NCBI RefSeq assembly: GCF_001936595.1
Contig: NZ_MLBG01000008.1
Coordinates: 1-64,000, forward strand
Origin: Desulfovibrio sp. DV
GTDB taxonomy: Bacteria; Desulfobacterota; Desulfovibrionia; Desulfovibrionales; Desulfovibrionaceae
Length of the DNA: 64,000 bases
Direction: 5' to 3'
Of this stretch, positions 25,141 through 35,300 are shown piece by piece. Numbering within the stretch: the first letter of the stretch is position 1; every line of letters starts with the position of its first letter. The translations under genes were made by a program, and so were the position numbers. The notes beneath the pieces were generated by a model that saw only the letters and a list, made by a program, of their open reading frames with translations, made no database searches and was not told where the DNA came from.

Positions 25141-26226
25141 TCAGGTCAGGCGTTTCGTTCGGGCCGAAATAAGTTCCGCAACGATGCTCATCGCTATCTC
25201 CTCTGGGGTAGCGCCACCGATGGGCAGTCCGATTGGACAATGGACACGGCTGACATCCAGGTGCGTTCCACCTTCGTGACCTACCTGAGCCACCTTCTTC
25301 GGCCCGTCGGCCTTGCATCCCATCATGCCCACATAACCTGCCTCGGTGAGCAAAACCTGGGAAAGCACTTCTTTGTCATGTTCGTGGCCTCGGGTAATGA
25401 CGACCACAGACGAGTTTGCATCCACACTCCGTCCTTGAAAACAGTCGCAGAAGGATTCCAGCACAACCACTTCGTCGGCCAGTGGAAAACGCTCGCTGTT
25501 GGCAAACCAGGGGTCATCATCCATGACCACCACCCTGAACCCGGAGAAAGCCGCCAGTTGGGCTGTAAAACGCCCCACCTTTCCTGCGCCGAGAATGTAG
25601 AGTGGGTATAAAGGAAGAAATGGTTCCAGAAAATAGCATATGCCATCAAACTGAAAAACGATTGGGGTATTGAGGTCTTGTCCCCGACTCAGGGTTTCCC
25701 TAAGCAATAGAGAGGATAAAAAACTACCCGCCACTACGTCATTCCCCCCAAGCAGGCACCTCCGTATGTCTTGTTCACATGAATCGGCTGGAGCGCTCAA
25801 GCGAGATAAAAGTAGGCTCGTATGCCCCTTAGACAGTCGATCGTGCAATGTATTAAATAGATGCAAACTCGACACATCAGGATCAATGTTTTCTAAAAAT
25901 ATCCGTTCTACGTTTTCAGAAATGCCCGTTTCCTTGTCTTCAACAGTGCCTAATCCATCAAAATTTATCAGACTTGGCATGCCAGACGCAAAAACTGGAG
26001 CCGCTGTGGCAATTATTTTTCGTTCTAGCGCCCCTCCTTCGGCTACGCCGGCGATTTCTCCATTGCGCCGAACAAGCATCTTGGAATCGGCCGTACGCAA
26101 ATCGGACTTTTTCCGAGCAACAAGAGTGGCAACGACTACACTCTCACCATTTGTGAGAAATTGATTGATATGACGTACGCAATCTGCCTTATTTATGACA
26201 CTGCTGTCATGAAAGATATTACTCAT
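25141..26226 (-). CDS. XdhC/CoxI-family molybdenum-enzyme maturation protein
   Basis: A 361-residue protein with an XdhC_CoxI N-terminal domain (NGESVVVATLVARKKSDLR, GVAEGGALERKI) and an XdhC C-terminal Rossmann domain (PLYILGAGKVGRFTAQLAAFSGFRVVVMDDD, VVVITRGHEHDKEVL). Such proteins bind the molybdenum cofactor and add its essential sulfur before insertion into xanthine dehydrogenase-family enzymes. Here it lies 139 bases upstream of the CoADR-like gene, not beside a molybdenum hydroxylase. The closest client in the window is the 8.4-12 kb set. A shift to another sulfur-transfer role is possible. Confidence 0.85.
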   Translation of the reverse strand: MSNIFHDSSVINKADCVRHINQFLTNGESVVVATLVARKKSDLRTADSKMLVRRNGEIAGVAEGGALERKIIATAAPVFASGMPSLINFDGLGTVEDKETGISENVERIFLENIDPDVSSLHLFNTLHDRLSKGHTSLLLSRLSAPADSCEQDIRRCLLGGNDVVAGSFLSSLLLRETLSRGQDLNTPIVFQFDGICYFLEPFLPLYPLYILGAGKVGRFTAQLAAFSGFRVVVMDDDPWFANSERFPLADEVVVLESFCDCFQGRSVDANSSVVVITRGHEHDKEVLSQVLLTEAGYVGMMGCKADGPKKVAQVGHEGGTHLDVSRVHCPIGLPIGGATPEEIAMSIVAELISARTKRLT

Positions 26227-26502
26227 TGTGCTGATTTCTCCTTAGAAGTTTTACGTTGGCATCGTCCTATCGCAGAGAGCCAACAGGTTTCTCCAAGAAG
26301 GCAAGGCTGCTAACGTGTTGCAATCATGATGGACAAGTCTCTCGTTGTCTTCGACATATCTATGCTCGAAATATTTTTATCGCTTATGAATTGTCGGTTA
26401 TTTTTTTGAACGAATCCACCAGAACACGCAATCGCACAATAGATATCTACGGTCATAAATACAACGGTGACAATCACTGGCCAGGTACTTTAGGAGATCG
26501 AT
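26227..26502. other. Intergenic stretch, nothing recognised
   Basis: Lies between the promoter of the XdhC-like gene and a 47-codon frame downstream of tolC. AT-rich; no hairpin or gene remnant was recognised. Confidence 0.4.
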
Positions 26503-26646
26503 TTAGCTAAACACATTTGTTACTTCGTGCGAAGGCATACCCACCACTATCCGCAACTTGCTCTCGCCGCAATGCATCGACAGGGAGCAGTGCGAGCTAG
26601 TCAGGATTCTTACGTCCTTGTCGACGCCCTTGTTCCTTAACATCAT
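26503..26646 (-). CDS. Possible 47-residue protein downstream of tolC
   Basis: Begins ATGATG at 26646 with GAGGAG seven bases upstream and runs MMLRNKGVDKDVRILTSSHC... to a TAA at 26503. It follows the TolC stop by 24 bases in the same direction, so it would be the last gene of that unit. It contains two cysteines spaced CSLSMHC, a potential metal or redox site. No homologue is recalled. It may instead be the 5' remnant of a longer gene. Confidence 0.45.
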   Translation of the reverse strand: MMLRNKGVDKDVRILTSSHCSLSMHCGESKLRIVVGMPSHEVTNVFS

Positions 26647-26670
26647 GTGTCAACTCCTCATTCCTGCTAG

Positions 26671-28284
26671 TCAGAGGGGCATAAGGTTCAGGTCTTTCAT
26701 GCCCATTGCCACATAAATATCGGCCAGGGCGCTTTGATAGTCGGTCAGGGCCTGTGTCAGGTTGAATTCAGCTGAACTCACCCGGGCCTGGGCGTCGAGC
26801 ACGTCAGTACTGGTACCCACCTGGGCTTGGTAGCGGGCCACAGCCATACGGTAGCCCTCCATGGAAGCTTCCAGGGCCGTGCGGGCGACCGAGATGCGTT
26901 TGGCCGCGTCCTGAATGTTGAGATAGAAATTCTTGACCTGATAGCCGACGTCGAGGCGCAACTTGGCTAGATCGGCCTGGAGCTTCTTCACGTTGTCTCG
27001 CGCGGCCTGAATGCCGAAAAATGTTGACCCCCAGTCCCAGGCCTGAAGTGTGGCCGAAACCCCTATGGTGGTGGTGTCGGGAGTGGTAGCCCCCGACATG
27101 TCTTTGAGCGACAGGTTGGGGGTGTTGCCCTGCTTTGTGTAGGTGGCCTGGGTCTGGACTTGCGGATACAGGGGGCTGGCCGCAATCTTGACATCGCGTT
27201 CAGCCATCTGCACGGATTTGACGCCCATGTAGAGGTCAGGGCGCTGCTTGTAGGCCGTGTCCAGACATGCCTCGATGCTCAAGGGAAAAGGTAGGTAAGC
27301 GAGCTCGCCTACATAATTCGTCTGCTGGTTGAGCGGCAGGTTAAGGAGGGAGTTGAGCTGGGCGGTCTGGACCAGCACGTTGTTTTGAGCTTTGAGCAGG
27401 TCCTGTTCAGCCTGAGCCAAATCGGATTCGGCTTGCAACACATCGAGTCGCGGCTTGAGGCCGACATCGTAATAAGCCTGAGCCACCTTGTACTGAGATT
27501 CGAGGCGGGCCACCGAAGCCATATTGCTCTGCACGTTGGATCGAGCTTGGAGCAGGGCCAAGAAGGCCTGTTGCACGGCCTTAACCAAGGTCAACTCGCT
27601 GTACTTTACGTTGGCCTCAGCCTGTTCCTTGGCCAGTTCGGCCTTCTGGTAACTGGAGAGGAGTTTGAAGCCGGTGAAAAGTGGCTGGGTGATCTCCATT
27701 TGGAGCTGGTAGGAATTCTGCCAGTGTCCAATTTTGGGGGTGGTTGCCTTGGTGGTTGAGAGGTTGGAACCGGTCATGGAATTGATGACTTGCACCGAAG
27801 GATCGGTGATACTGCCTGTCTTGTATGTCTGGGTATCGACGCGCTTGTAACTGTAGCTGACTGTGCCAACCGGGCCGAAGTTGGCGAGAGACTGGCGACG
27901 GGACTGCTCAGAACCGGCGTAAAGGGCACGAGCAGACTGCATCTGCGGATTGGCATCAAGACTACGCTGTACGCTTTTTCCCATATCAAACGCTACGCTA
28001 TCCACGGATGGCACGAGAGTCTTGCCGGCCTGCACGGAACTAGCGGGAGGAGTGAGCAAACTCTCCTTGACGAACTCTGGAAGAGGAACATTTTGAACTT
28101 TCTCCTCAAGTTCATCTCTGGGTGAATCGGAGGCCTTGGGTAGCGTTGGGTATCTATTCTCTACCCGTTTTTTGCCCCCAATATCTTTTGCATCCTGAGC
28201 CAATGCGTTGGCTTGGGGTAAAATCATGCACACTATGAAAGAAGCGAATAAAATGATTGTCAATCTAGTCTTGTTTATAATCAT
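26671..28284 (-). CDS. TolC-family outer-membrane efflux protein
   Basis: Outer-membrane channel of a tripartite pump, 537 residues. A signal peptide (to about residue 30, ending NALAQ) is followed by an extra segment to about 85 and then two OEP repeats with the long periplasmic coiled coils typical of TolC (about 210-300 and 430-500). The final YQSALADIYVAMGM is a conserved family ending. It probably works with the adaptor and RND pump encoded upstream at 31032-35602, although two genes lie between them. Confidence 0.9.
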   Translation of the reverse strand: MIINKTRLTIILFASFIVCMILPQANALAQDAKDIGGKKRVENRYPTLPKASDSPRDELEEKVQNVPLPEFVKESLLTPPASSVQAGKTLVPSVDSVAFDMGKSVQRSLDANPQMQSARALYAGSEQSRRQSLANFGPVGTVSYSYKRVDTQTYKTGSITDPSVQVINSMTGSNLSTTKATTPKIGHWQNSYQLQMEITQPLFTGFKLLSSYQKAELAKEQAEANVKYSELTLVKAVQQAFLALLQARSNVQSNMASVARLESQYKVAQAYYDVGLKPRLDVLQAESDLAQAEQDLLKAQNNVLVQTAQLNSLLNLPLNQQTNYVGELAYLPFPLSIEACLDTAYKQRPDLYMGVKSVQMAERDVKIAASPLYPQVQTQATYTKQGNTPNLSLKDMSGATTPDTTTIGVSATLQAWDWGSTFFGIQAARDNVKKLQADLAKLRLDVGYQVKNFYLNIQDAAKRISVARTALEASMEGYRMAVARYQAQVGTSTDVLDAQARVSSAEFNLTQALTDYQSALADIYVAMGMKDLNLMPL

Positions 28285-28449
28285 ATCTCGCTCACCTTAC
28301 CGTAATTGTTTTTTAGATTTGCACAAGGAAAGCACAGACACTTCAATTTAAGGTTAAAATCAATACGACACCACAAATAACCTAGCTATACAATTGCGTG
28401 CAGCTAACTTGTGAATAGAAAAATCTACATAACCAACAATTCGCCATCG

Positions 28450-28923
28450 CTATGGCGACTCAGCTGCCTTCGACATGATTTGGTCGCAAATCTTGTTAGC
28501 AAAGTCGCTAGACAAAAACCTTACCTGTTCATTGTATGAACAAGATATATAGTCTAGCAAATTTCCATCTTTATCGAAAAATTGCATTTTAAATGGAGCC
28601 TTTTTGTTGCTATTGCAGTCAACAAGGACGTCTGTTGTAAAATTATCTATCGGAGCCCTGTAGTCTCTGTTGCTGTCTCGATCAAATTGGCCGCTATTAC
28701 GAAGTAACACTTTTGTTGTTAGTCGAACGTAATTGCCAAAACTTTGAATGGACTGATCGTCATAGTAAACAACCATGGCGTCATCGAAACTTTTCCAGAG
28801 GAAATTCCACTCTAACGCGTCGGCATTTAGCGGCATCAATGCCAGCATTTGAAATACAATTATAGTTAAAAATATATTTAAATGGGGCGATTTACATCTT
28901 GTCCTAAAAAATTTCACCTGCAT
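28450..28923 (-). CDS. Exported protein, possibly surface-adhesin E-like fold
   Basis: A 157-residue protein with a hydrophobic N-terminal segment (IFLTIIVFQMLALMPLNADA) serving as signal or anchor. The mature part contains VVYYDDQSIQSFGNYVRLTTKVLL, similar in pattern to small exported proteins of the Adhesin_E type (a strand with D-x-x-S-I then N-x-V-R). Three cysteines follow. AT-rich. It lies between the efflux tolC and the phosphatase gene; a role in the pump is unproven. Confidence 0.6.
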   Translation of the reverse strand: MQVKFFRTRCKSPHLNIFLTIIVFQMLALMPLNADALEWNFLWKSFDDAMVVYYDDQSIQSFGNYVRLTTKVLLRNSGQFDRDSNRDYRAPIDNFTTDVLVDCNSNKKAPFKMQFFDKDGNLLDYISCSYNEQVRFLSSDFANKICDQIMSKAAESP

Positions 28924-29040
28924 GCGTTTACCTCGCGGGTATTATTTTACAATATTGGCATGTTAGATTGTCTTGAAAATTTTAAAACTTAGCTAAGCTA
29001 ATAAAATACATTTAAAGTCACTTAACATCTAAGTACCCAT

Positions 29041-31035
29041 TCATGGATACAGCCAGCAGAAATTTTTTGCATTTTGAACTTGAGTTGCTTTGACGACTAT
29101 CAATGTAATGTCATCTTCAGATGTATCTGTCCCAACAAATTCGGATTGATTTGCCAGTAGCGCGTCAAGAATAGACTGAGATGAAAGCTCAGCATTGGCT
29201 TTTATCACATCTTTTGTTCGATCTTTCCCAAACATTTCACCAAATGAATTCCTTGCCTCCCAAAGACCATCAGAACCAATGAGGAGCACTTGTCCTGGCA
29301 ACAGCCAACAACGATTCTGCTGCAAAAAAACATAATCCCTTACGACTCCTAAAGGGATTCCTGGACCGATTAACTCCGTGAATGTGCTTTGTCCTGGATC
29401 GAACAACATTGCCGGGTCATGTCCGGCACGCACCCAGGAAATCATCCCAGCGGCACGGTCAAATTCCATATAGAAGAGGGTCATGAACCGACCGGTCCCA
29501 TCCGTGTCCAACGTGAGGAAGCGATTCACCTCGCAAACCACTTCGGCCGGTGTTCCGTTTTGATTCGCTCGCAGGCGCAAGAAAGCCCGGGCGGTAGCCA
29601 TAAGGAGGGCCGCGTCCAATCCGTGTCCGGAAACATCCCCAAGAAGCACGCTCAGACAGCCAGGATACCCATGGGCATCCTTGATCACATCATAGAAGTC
29701 ACCGCCCACTTCCTCGCAGAACTTGGTATGGGCGGCGATCTCCAGCCCAGCGAATTGGGGCAAACTCTCGGGAAGGAGGTTCTTCTGAAGTTCTTCGGCC
29801 AAAGCAATCGCCTCGATCAGACGAGCGTGATCCCGCAGACGAGGAACCATGTTGTTGAAAGCGTGTCCGAGGGAAGCCAGTTCATCTTTGCCGTGCGGCT
29901 CGACTTTAGTTTCCAGATCGCCTTGCGCTATGCGCTCCGTGGCGAGGGCTAAATCTCGTATGGGACGAGTGACCCGCCCGGCCACCCACAAGGCCATAGT
30001 TGCAATAATAGCCATAGCCGCCAACACGAAACGAAGAGATGTGTCAGCTTGTTGGGCCACGCGCGCCTCCAGGCGCTGTCGAGCCAGATTTGCTGTCTGC
30101 ATCATATGGTCAACGGGTGCGACGATAACGAGGGCAGCCCCCCACTGGTCGGTCGGGGCGTAAGCCCAGAGTGCATCGCGGCCTTCATAGAAAGCTTGGC
30201 GGTAATTGCTCTTGCGCGAACGAAGGTCCTCTAACATTGCTCGGCCAAGCTGGGGATCGTCAGCATTGAGTCGAAGTTGGCCGGAAGGACAGCACCATGC
30301 GAATTTCGTGTTTTCAGGTGAGACTTCAGCAGAGGTAGCCTCGTATTGAGCGATAAGAGGGAGTCCTTGAGAGGTCCCCTCAGACGCATCAGTAGACACC
30401 AGAAAAGCCTTGATCTCCGGGGTGAGGCCTTGCGCTCGAAATGAATCCGCAAGCAGTCGGGAAAATGGAGCCATGATGGCCGTCACTCCCACGGTTCGAC
30501 CACTGGCGTCCCGCAGTGGCATGGATACCGTGATGGTGACTTGGTGGGTAGATGGTTCAACGGAAGGAATAGTCCACACGAGCTTCCCAGAGCGCAGGGC
30601 ATCCCGGTACCATTTGGCGTGGCGAGGATCGAACTGAGGTGGTAATGGATATCCCTCTGGATAGACCTGCATCCGCCCGTCCTCCAACGCGGTTACCTGC
30701 CAGCTTGTCAGCTCATGCACTGCTTCGGAAACTGTCAGACTGACGCTGTCCGTTGCATCCGGCCGACCTCCATTCTCGATGAATTGCGCGGCACGGTCGG
30801 CTTGGCTTGCAAGGGCCAGCGTCAGGAGACGTGCCCCCTGGTCGAGGAGTCGGGCTTGGTCTTCCACGGTGGTCAGCAGTTGATTTTTGGCATTTTCAAG
30901 GAGGGCCTCACGGGTGAGATTCCCCATCTCAACGCCGAGCTGTTCCAGGGCTCCCCCTCGGAGTGTGCGCAGAATACCCAAAGGAAGCAGTGAGAGGGCC
31001 AGTAGGAGCACCAATAATTTAAAACGAATACTCAT
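29041..31035 (-). CDS. Membrane-bound sensor phosphatase: sensory domain, HAMP and SpoIIE/PP2C
   Basis: About 664 residues. An N-terminal helix (LLVLLLALSLLPLGILR) leads to a periplasmic dCache-like sensing domain, a second helix near 345 (FVLAAMAIIATMALWVAGRV), HAMP (RPIRDLALATERIAQGDLETKV), and a SpoIIE phosphatase (IAAHTKFCEEVGGDFYDV, LLGDVSGHGLDAALLMA, LLIGSDGLWEARN). The metal-binding aspartates are present. It would dephosphorylate an anti-sigma antagonist in response to an external signal. The ATG at 31035 overlaps the adaptor stop as ATGA, so it is translated with the pump. No partner anti-sigma or antagonist gene is visible nearby. Confidence 0.9.
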   Translation of the reverse strand: MSIRFKLLVLLLALSLLPLGILRTLRGGALEQLGVEMGNLTREALLENAKNQLLTTVEDQARLLDQGARLLTLALASQADRAAQFIENGGRPDATDSVSLTVSEAVHELTSWQVTALEDGRMQVYPEGYPLPPQFDPRHAKWYRDALRSGKLVWTIPSVEPSTHQVTITVSMPLRDASGRTVGVTAIMAPFSRLLADSFRAQGLTPEIKAFLVSTDASEGTSQGLPLIAQYEATSAEVSPENTKFAWCCPSGQLRLNADDPQLGRAMLEDLRSRKSNYRQAFYEGRDALWAYAPTDQWGAALVIVAPVDHMMQTANLARQRLEARVAQQADTSLRFVLAAMAIIATMALWVAGRVTRPIRDLALATERIAQGDLETKVEPHGKDELASLGHAFNNMVPRLRDHARLIEAIALAEELQKNLLPESLPQFAGLEIAAHTKFCEEVGGDFYDVIKDAHGYPGCLSVLLGDVSGHGLDAALLMATARAFLRLRANQNGTPAEVVCEVNRFLTLDTDGTGRFMTLFYMEFDRAAGMISWVRAGHDPAMLFDPGQSTFTELIGPGIPLGVVRDYVFLQQNRCWLLPGQVLLIGSDGLWEARNSFGEMFGKDRTKDVIKANAELSSQSILDALLANQSEFVGTDTSEDDITLIVVKATQVQNAKNFCWLYP

Positions 31036-32387
31036 ACAGCACCCTGCGAACCGCTCATAAGAATCGCACATAATCCTATGGGCAGGACGGAGCCCAGTTC
31101 GGTAGTGAATTCCTTGCTCACAATGACATACCGAAATACCCAAGTTTCTATCGGTTTTTTCCCAAATACTATGTCAAAATTATTGTTTTTGGGATCGGTA
31201 GAAGGCACACTTACGGATACTGTGGACCCATTTTCAAACGATTCGGATGGGTTTACAATAATCCTATCCTTCAGTTCCACACCCGTGATTACTTCAATCA
31301 TTTGCCCGAAGTCGCGTCCAAGCTTTACCGGCCGAACCTCGACCTGACCATCTTCCTTCACAACGCAAACCCTCGGCCCTTCTGCGCCGAACAGCACAGT
31401 GTTCCCAGGCAGGGTCAGGGCCGCCTCCGCTTTGGTCTCGGTGAAACGTGCCTGGGCATAGCTGCCGGCCAGAATTTCTTGTTTCGGATTGTCAACTTCG
31501 AGTTCGACCAGGAGGGTTCTTGAGTCAGACGCCATCACTCCTGCAGTGCGGACGACCTTGGCCGGGAACACCCGACCCGGCCGTTCCTGGACAGTAATTT
31601 CTGCATCCTGCCCAGTTCGGAAACCAAGGGCCATGCCCTGAGGAGCTTGCACAAACACCCGGAGCTTGCGCGTCTGCGCCAGATGAAAGAGTTCCTTGCC
31701 CCCGGCCGCCACGATGAGATCGCCCGAATCGATATTGCGGGCTGTAATTGTCCCGGCAAAAGGAGCCGTCAGGCGATTGAACGACAGCAGCTCTTCCAGT
31801 CTGCGCACCTCCGCACGGGCAGATTCAACGGCGGCGGCCTTGAGGTTGAAGTCTGCCTGCTTGTCCGCGTTCTCCTGAACGCTAACGCTTCCTGACTTCA
31901 CAAGGAGCGCCCAGCGATCGGAGTACTGCTTGGCGGTCCCGAGAGCCGCTTGCGCCTGGACCAACTGGCCTTGAGCGCGCGCGTACTCCTGGCGAAGTTC
32001 GGGCGTATCAATCTCAGCCAAGAGCTGACCCGCGACAACATTGTCGCCGATATCGACGAACCGGTGCTTGAGGTAGCCATTGAGGCGCGAAAAAATCGGT
32101 GTTTCGACCCAGGCCTTGATTTCAGCGGGAAGCGGCATGCCGGATACTGCCGGGCTCGGTTTGGGGGAGACCACGGCCACGCTCGGGACAGAAAGAAGCT
32201 GCGTTGTGGTGGCCAGCGCCGTTTTTTGCTGGGAGCGCACGAGAAGCCCGGCAACCGCCCCCAGAACTAACAGCAACAACACAAGAACAGTGGGCAGAAG
32301 CGAGAACTTTCGTGGAGCTGTCCCAGGCATCTTTTTCGGCTCGAAAGTCGTCGCTACTTGGCTTGAATCATTTGAATTTGAGTGCAT
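31032..32387 (-). CDS. RND efflux periplasmic adaptor (HlyD/MFP family)
   Basis: Membrane-fusion protein of 451 residues. An N-terminal membrane anchor (SLLPTVLVLLLLVLGAVAGLLV) precedes a lipoyl domain (GYLKHRFVDIGDNVVAGQLLAEID), a helical hairpin (about 135-205), the second lipoyl half (RLTAPFAGTITARNIDSGDLI), and a beta-barrel. It connects the inner-membrane pump to TolC. The last 55 residues, including a hydrophobic ELGSVLPIGLCAILMSG, go beyond the usual end of this family. The gene follows the RND pump by eight bases and overlaps the phosphatase start by four. Confidence 0.9.
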   Translation of the reverse strand: MHSNSNDSSQVATTFEPKKMPGTAPRKFSLLPTVLVLLLLVLGAVAGLLVRSQQKTALATTTQLLSVPSVAVVSPKPSPAVSGMPLPAEIKAWVETPIFSRLNGYLKHRFVDIGDNVVAGQLLAEIDTPELRQEYARAQGQLVQAQAALGTAKQYSDRWALLVKSGSVSVQENADKQADFNLKAAAVESARAEVRRLEELLSFNRLTAPFAGTITARNIDSGDLIVAAGGKELFHLAQTRKLRVFVQAPQGMALGFRTGQDAEITVQERPGRVFPAKVVRTAGVMASDSRTLLVELEVDNPKQEILAGSYAQARFTETKAEAALTLPGNTVLFGAEGPRVCVVKEDGQVEVRPVKLGRDFGQMIEVITGVELKDRIIVNPSESFENGSTVSVSVPSTDPKNNNFDIVFGKKPIETWVFRYVIVSKEFTTELGSVLPIGLCAILMSGSQGAV

Positions 32388-32395
32388 GGCAACAC

Positions 32396-35300
32396 CTATG
32401 AAGGTTGTGTTTCAGTTGAACCGGACTCGTCAAGCAGTGTGGCCGCCGGGACACGCCTGTGGAGCAGGCTAAAAACCACGGGAACGAAAACCAGGGTCGC
32501 CACGGTGGCGAAGACAAGGCCGCCGATGACCGCGCGGCCGAGGGGGGCATTTTGCTCGCCGCCTTCACCGAGGGCGAAGGACATAGGGAGCATGCCGATG
32601 ATCATGGCCAGCGCAGTCATAAGCACCGGACGCAGACGGCCCACCCCGGCTTCCCAGGCGGCAGTCAGCGGGTCCACGCCCTGGCTGATGGCGTTTCGCG
32701 CGAAGCTCACGACAAGAATAGCGTTTGCCGTGGCAACGCCCAGGCTCATGATTGCCCCCATCAGGGCCGGCACGCTGAGTGTGGTGAAGGTCAGGTAGAG
32801 TCCCCACACCACACCAGCTAGAGCGGCGGGCAGCGCGCAAATAATGATGAACGGATCGAGCCAGCTCTGGAAATTGACCACCAGCAGCAAATAGATAAGG
32901 ACCACCGCCAGCACCAACCCGAGGCCAAGCCCGGTGAAGCTGGAGTGCATCGTGTCCGCCTGCCCCCGGAGCATGATGGAGCTTCCTTTCGGAAGTTCCT
33001 TTTTGGCCTGTTCGATGATGGGGGTGATGTCTTGCAGCACCCCGCCCAGATCGCGGCCACTCACCCCTCCAAAGACGTCGATGACTGGCATCACGTTGTA
33101 GTGAGAGAAGATGGGGGAACCGTTGGCGCGTTTAAGGGATGCGACATTGGCGAGGAGTTGAGCGCCTCCAGTGTCCGGCTGTCCGGCACTCACAGGAATC
33201 GCATTGAGCGCGGCGAGCGAATCCATCGGATGCTCTGGAACCCTCATATTCACGAGATATTGAATGCCGTTCTTCGGGTTAAGCCAGTAGTTGGGCTGCA
33301 CCTGGCTGCTGCCGCTTAAGCTCAGGAGCACCGAGTTGGCTACGTCACGCTCGGAGAGGCCGATCTGGGATGCCTTGGTGCGGTCCACCGCAAAGTGGAG
33401 TTCGGGCAGATCGGTCGGTTGTTGTACGCGAACGTCGACAACGCCTGATACCTTCCGGATTTTTTCAACAATCTTGGCCGCGATAGCTTGGCTCTTGTCA
33501 CGTTCCCGCCCCACTATCTGGATGTCAAAGGGAGCCGGCAGCCCAAAGTTGATCGTCTGATTGACGATGTCGGCAGGCAGGAAATAAAAGATCACTCCTG
33601 GGAAATCGTGATTAAGCCTGATGCGCAGACGCTGCATATAGTCATCTGTAGGCTGGTGCCCATGGTTGAGAGAGACGAGAATATCGGCATCTCCGGTTCC
33701 CGTGAGGCCGTTATCGATGTACGTGAGTGGGATTCCGCCGGAGGGGAAGCCAATGTTGTCGAGTACCCCGGTGAGTTCTTCGGCCGGGATGACCTCTCGG
33801 ATCACGGTCTCAATGCGGTCCACGAGCCGGGTTGTTTCTTCGATGCGCGTTCCGCTATGGGCACGAACGTGCAGCCTGAATTGACCTGCATCAACGGTGG
33901 GGAAGAAATCTTGTCCAAGCTGCGGAATGAGGAAGGCTGTGCCGGCGCAAAATACAAGAAACAAGGTTACAACCAGAGCGCGGTGCGACAGGATCGTGCC
34001 CAGGAACAGGCGATAACTTTCTCGAAATCGAGCGAAAGCGTTCTCAAAGCTGCCTTGCAGAAGAACAAAGGGGCGCAACCACAGAGAAGCCGTTCCCGGG
34101 TCGGCGGCATGGCCGCTATAGGAAATGTTGCGATAGAACCACATGACAAGTGTCGGGATAAGCGTTCGTGAGAGCACATAGCTGGCCAGCATCGCAAAAA
34201 CGACCGCTTCAGCCAGGGGCACGAAGAGATAGCGAGCGACCCCGGTGAGAAAAAACATGGGTACGAACACGATGCAGATACAAAGCGTCGAGACGAAGGC
34301 CGGAAGGGCGATTTCCTGCGCCCCGTCGAGAATGGCCTGGATGTTGGGTTTTCCCAGAGCCATCTGCCGGTGAACATTCTCGATCTCAACGGTGGCATCA
34401 TCCACGAGGATGCCGACGGCCAGGGCAAGCCCTCCCAGCGTCATGAGATTAATGGTTTCCCCAAGCGCACTGAGCAGAGTGAGGGAGCACAGGACCGAAA
34501 GCGGAATGGAAAGCGCGATGATGAAGGTGCTTCGCCAGGAGCCGAGAAAGAGGAGAATCATGACGGCTGTCAGTATCGCGGCGATCAAACCTTCCTTCAC
34601 CACTCCATCGACAGCAGCACGAACAAAGAGCGATTGGTCGGCGAATTCCTTGGCTTCCAACTCGGGCGGGAGACCACTCAATATCGAGGGCATAGCTTTT
34701 TTCACGCCATCGACGACCTTGAGGGTCGATGCCGCGCCACTCTTGAGAATAGTGAGCAGCACGCCACGCACGCCGTCCAGTCGGACAACATTCTGTTGCG
34801 GTTGGTAGCCGTCATGCACTTGGGCCACGTCGCCCACACGGATCACCGCACCGTTGACGGTTTTCACCGGCAGGTCGTTTAAGGCTGCGATCTCCGTCGG
34901 ATTGGTGTTCAGGGATACGGTGTATTCGGTTTCGCCGATTTTTGCCGTACCGCTGGGAAGAATGAAATTTTGGGCAGTGAAGGCGTTGACGACATCCTGC
35001 GGAGCAAGATTTTTCGCCTCCAGGGCCGCGAGGTCGATGTCCACGGCGACGACTCGTGCCTTGCCGCCCGACGGATACGGCACGGAAGCGCCTGGCACGG
35101 TCGAAAGCCCCACTTTGATGCGGTTCATGGCCAGGTCCTGAATCTGCTGCTCTGACAACTTATTGCTTGCCAGGCTGTACTGGAGAATCGGAACCGAGGC
35201 GGCGTTGTACTTAATAATAAACGGTGGGTTAATACCCGGAGGGAGCAATCGGAGAACGCTCTGACCGCTGGCCGTGATTTGGGCAACCGCATCAGAAACG

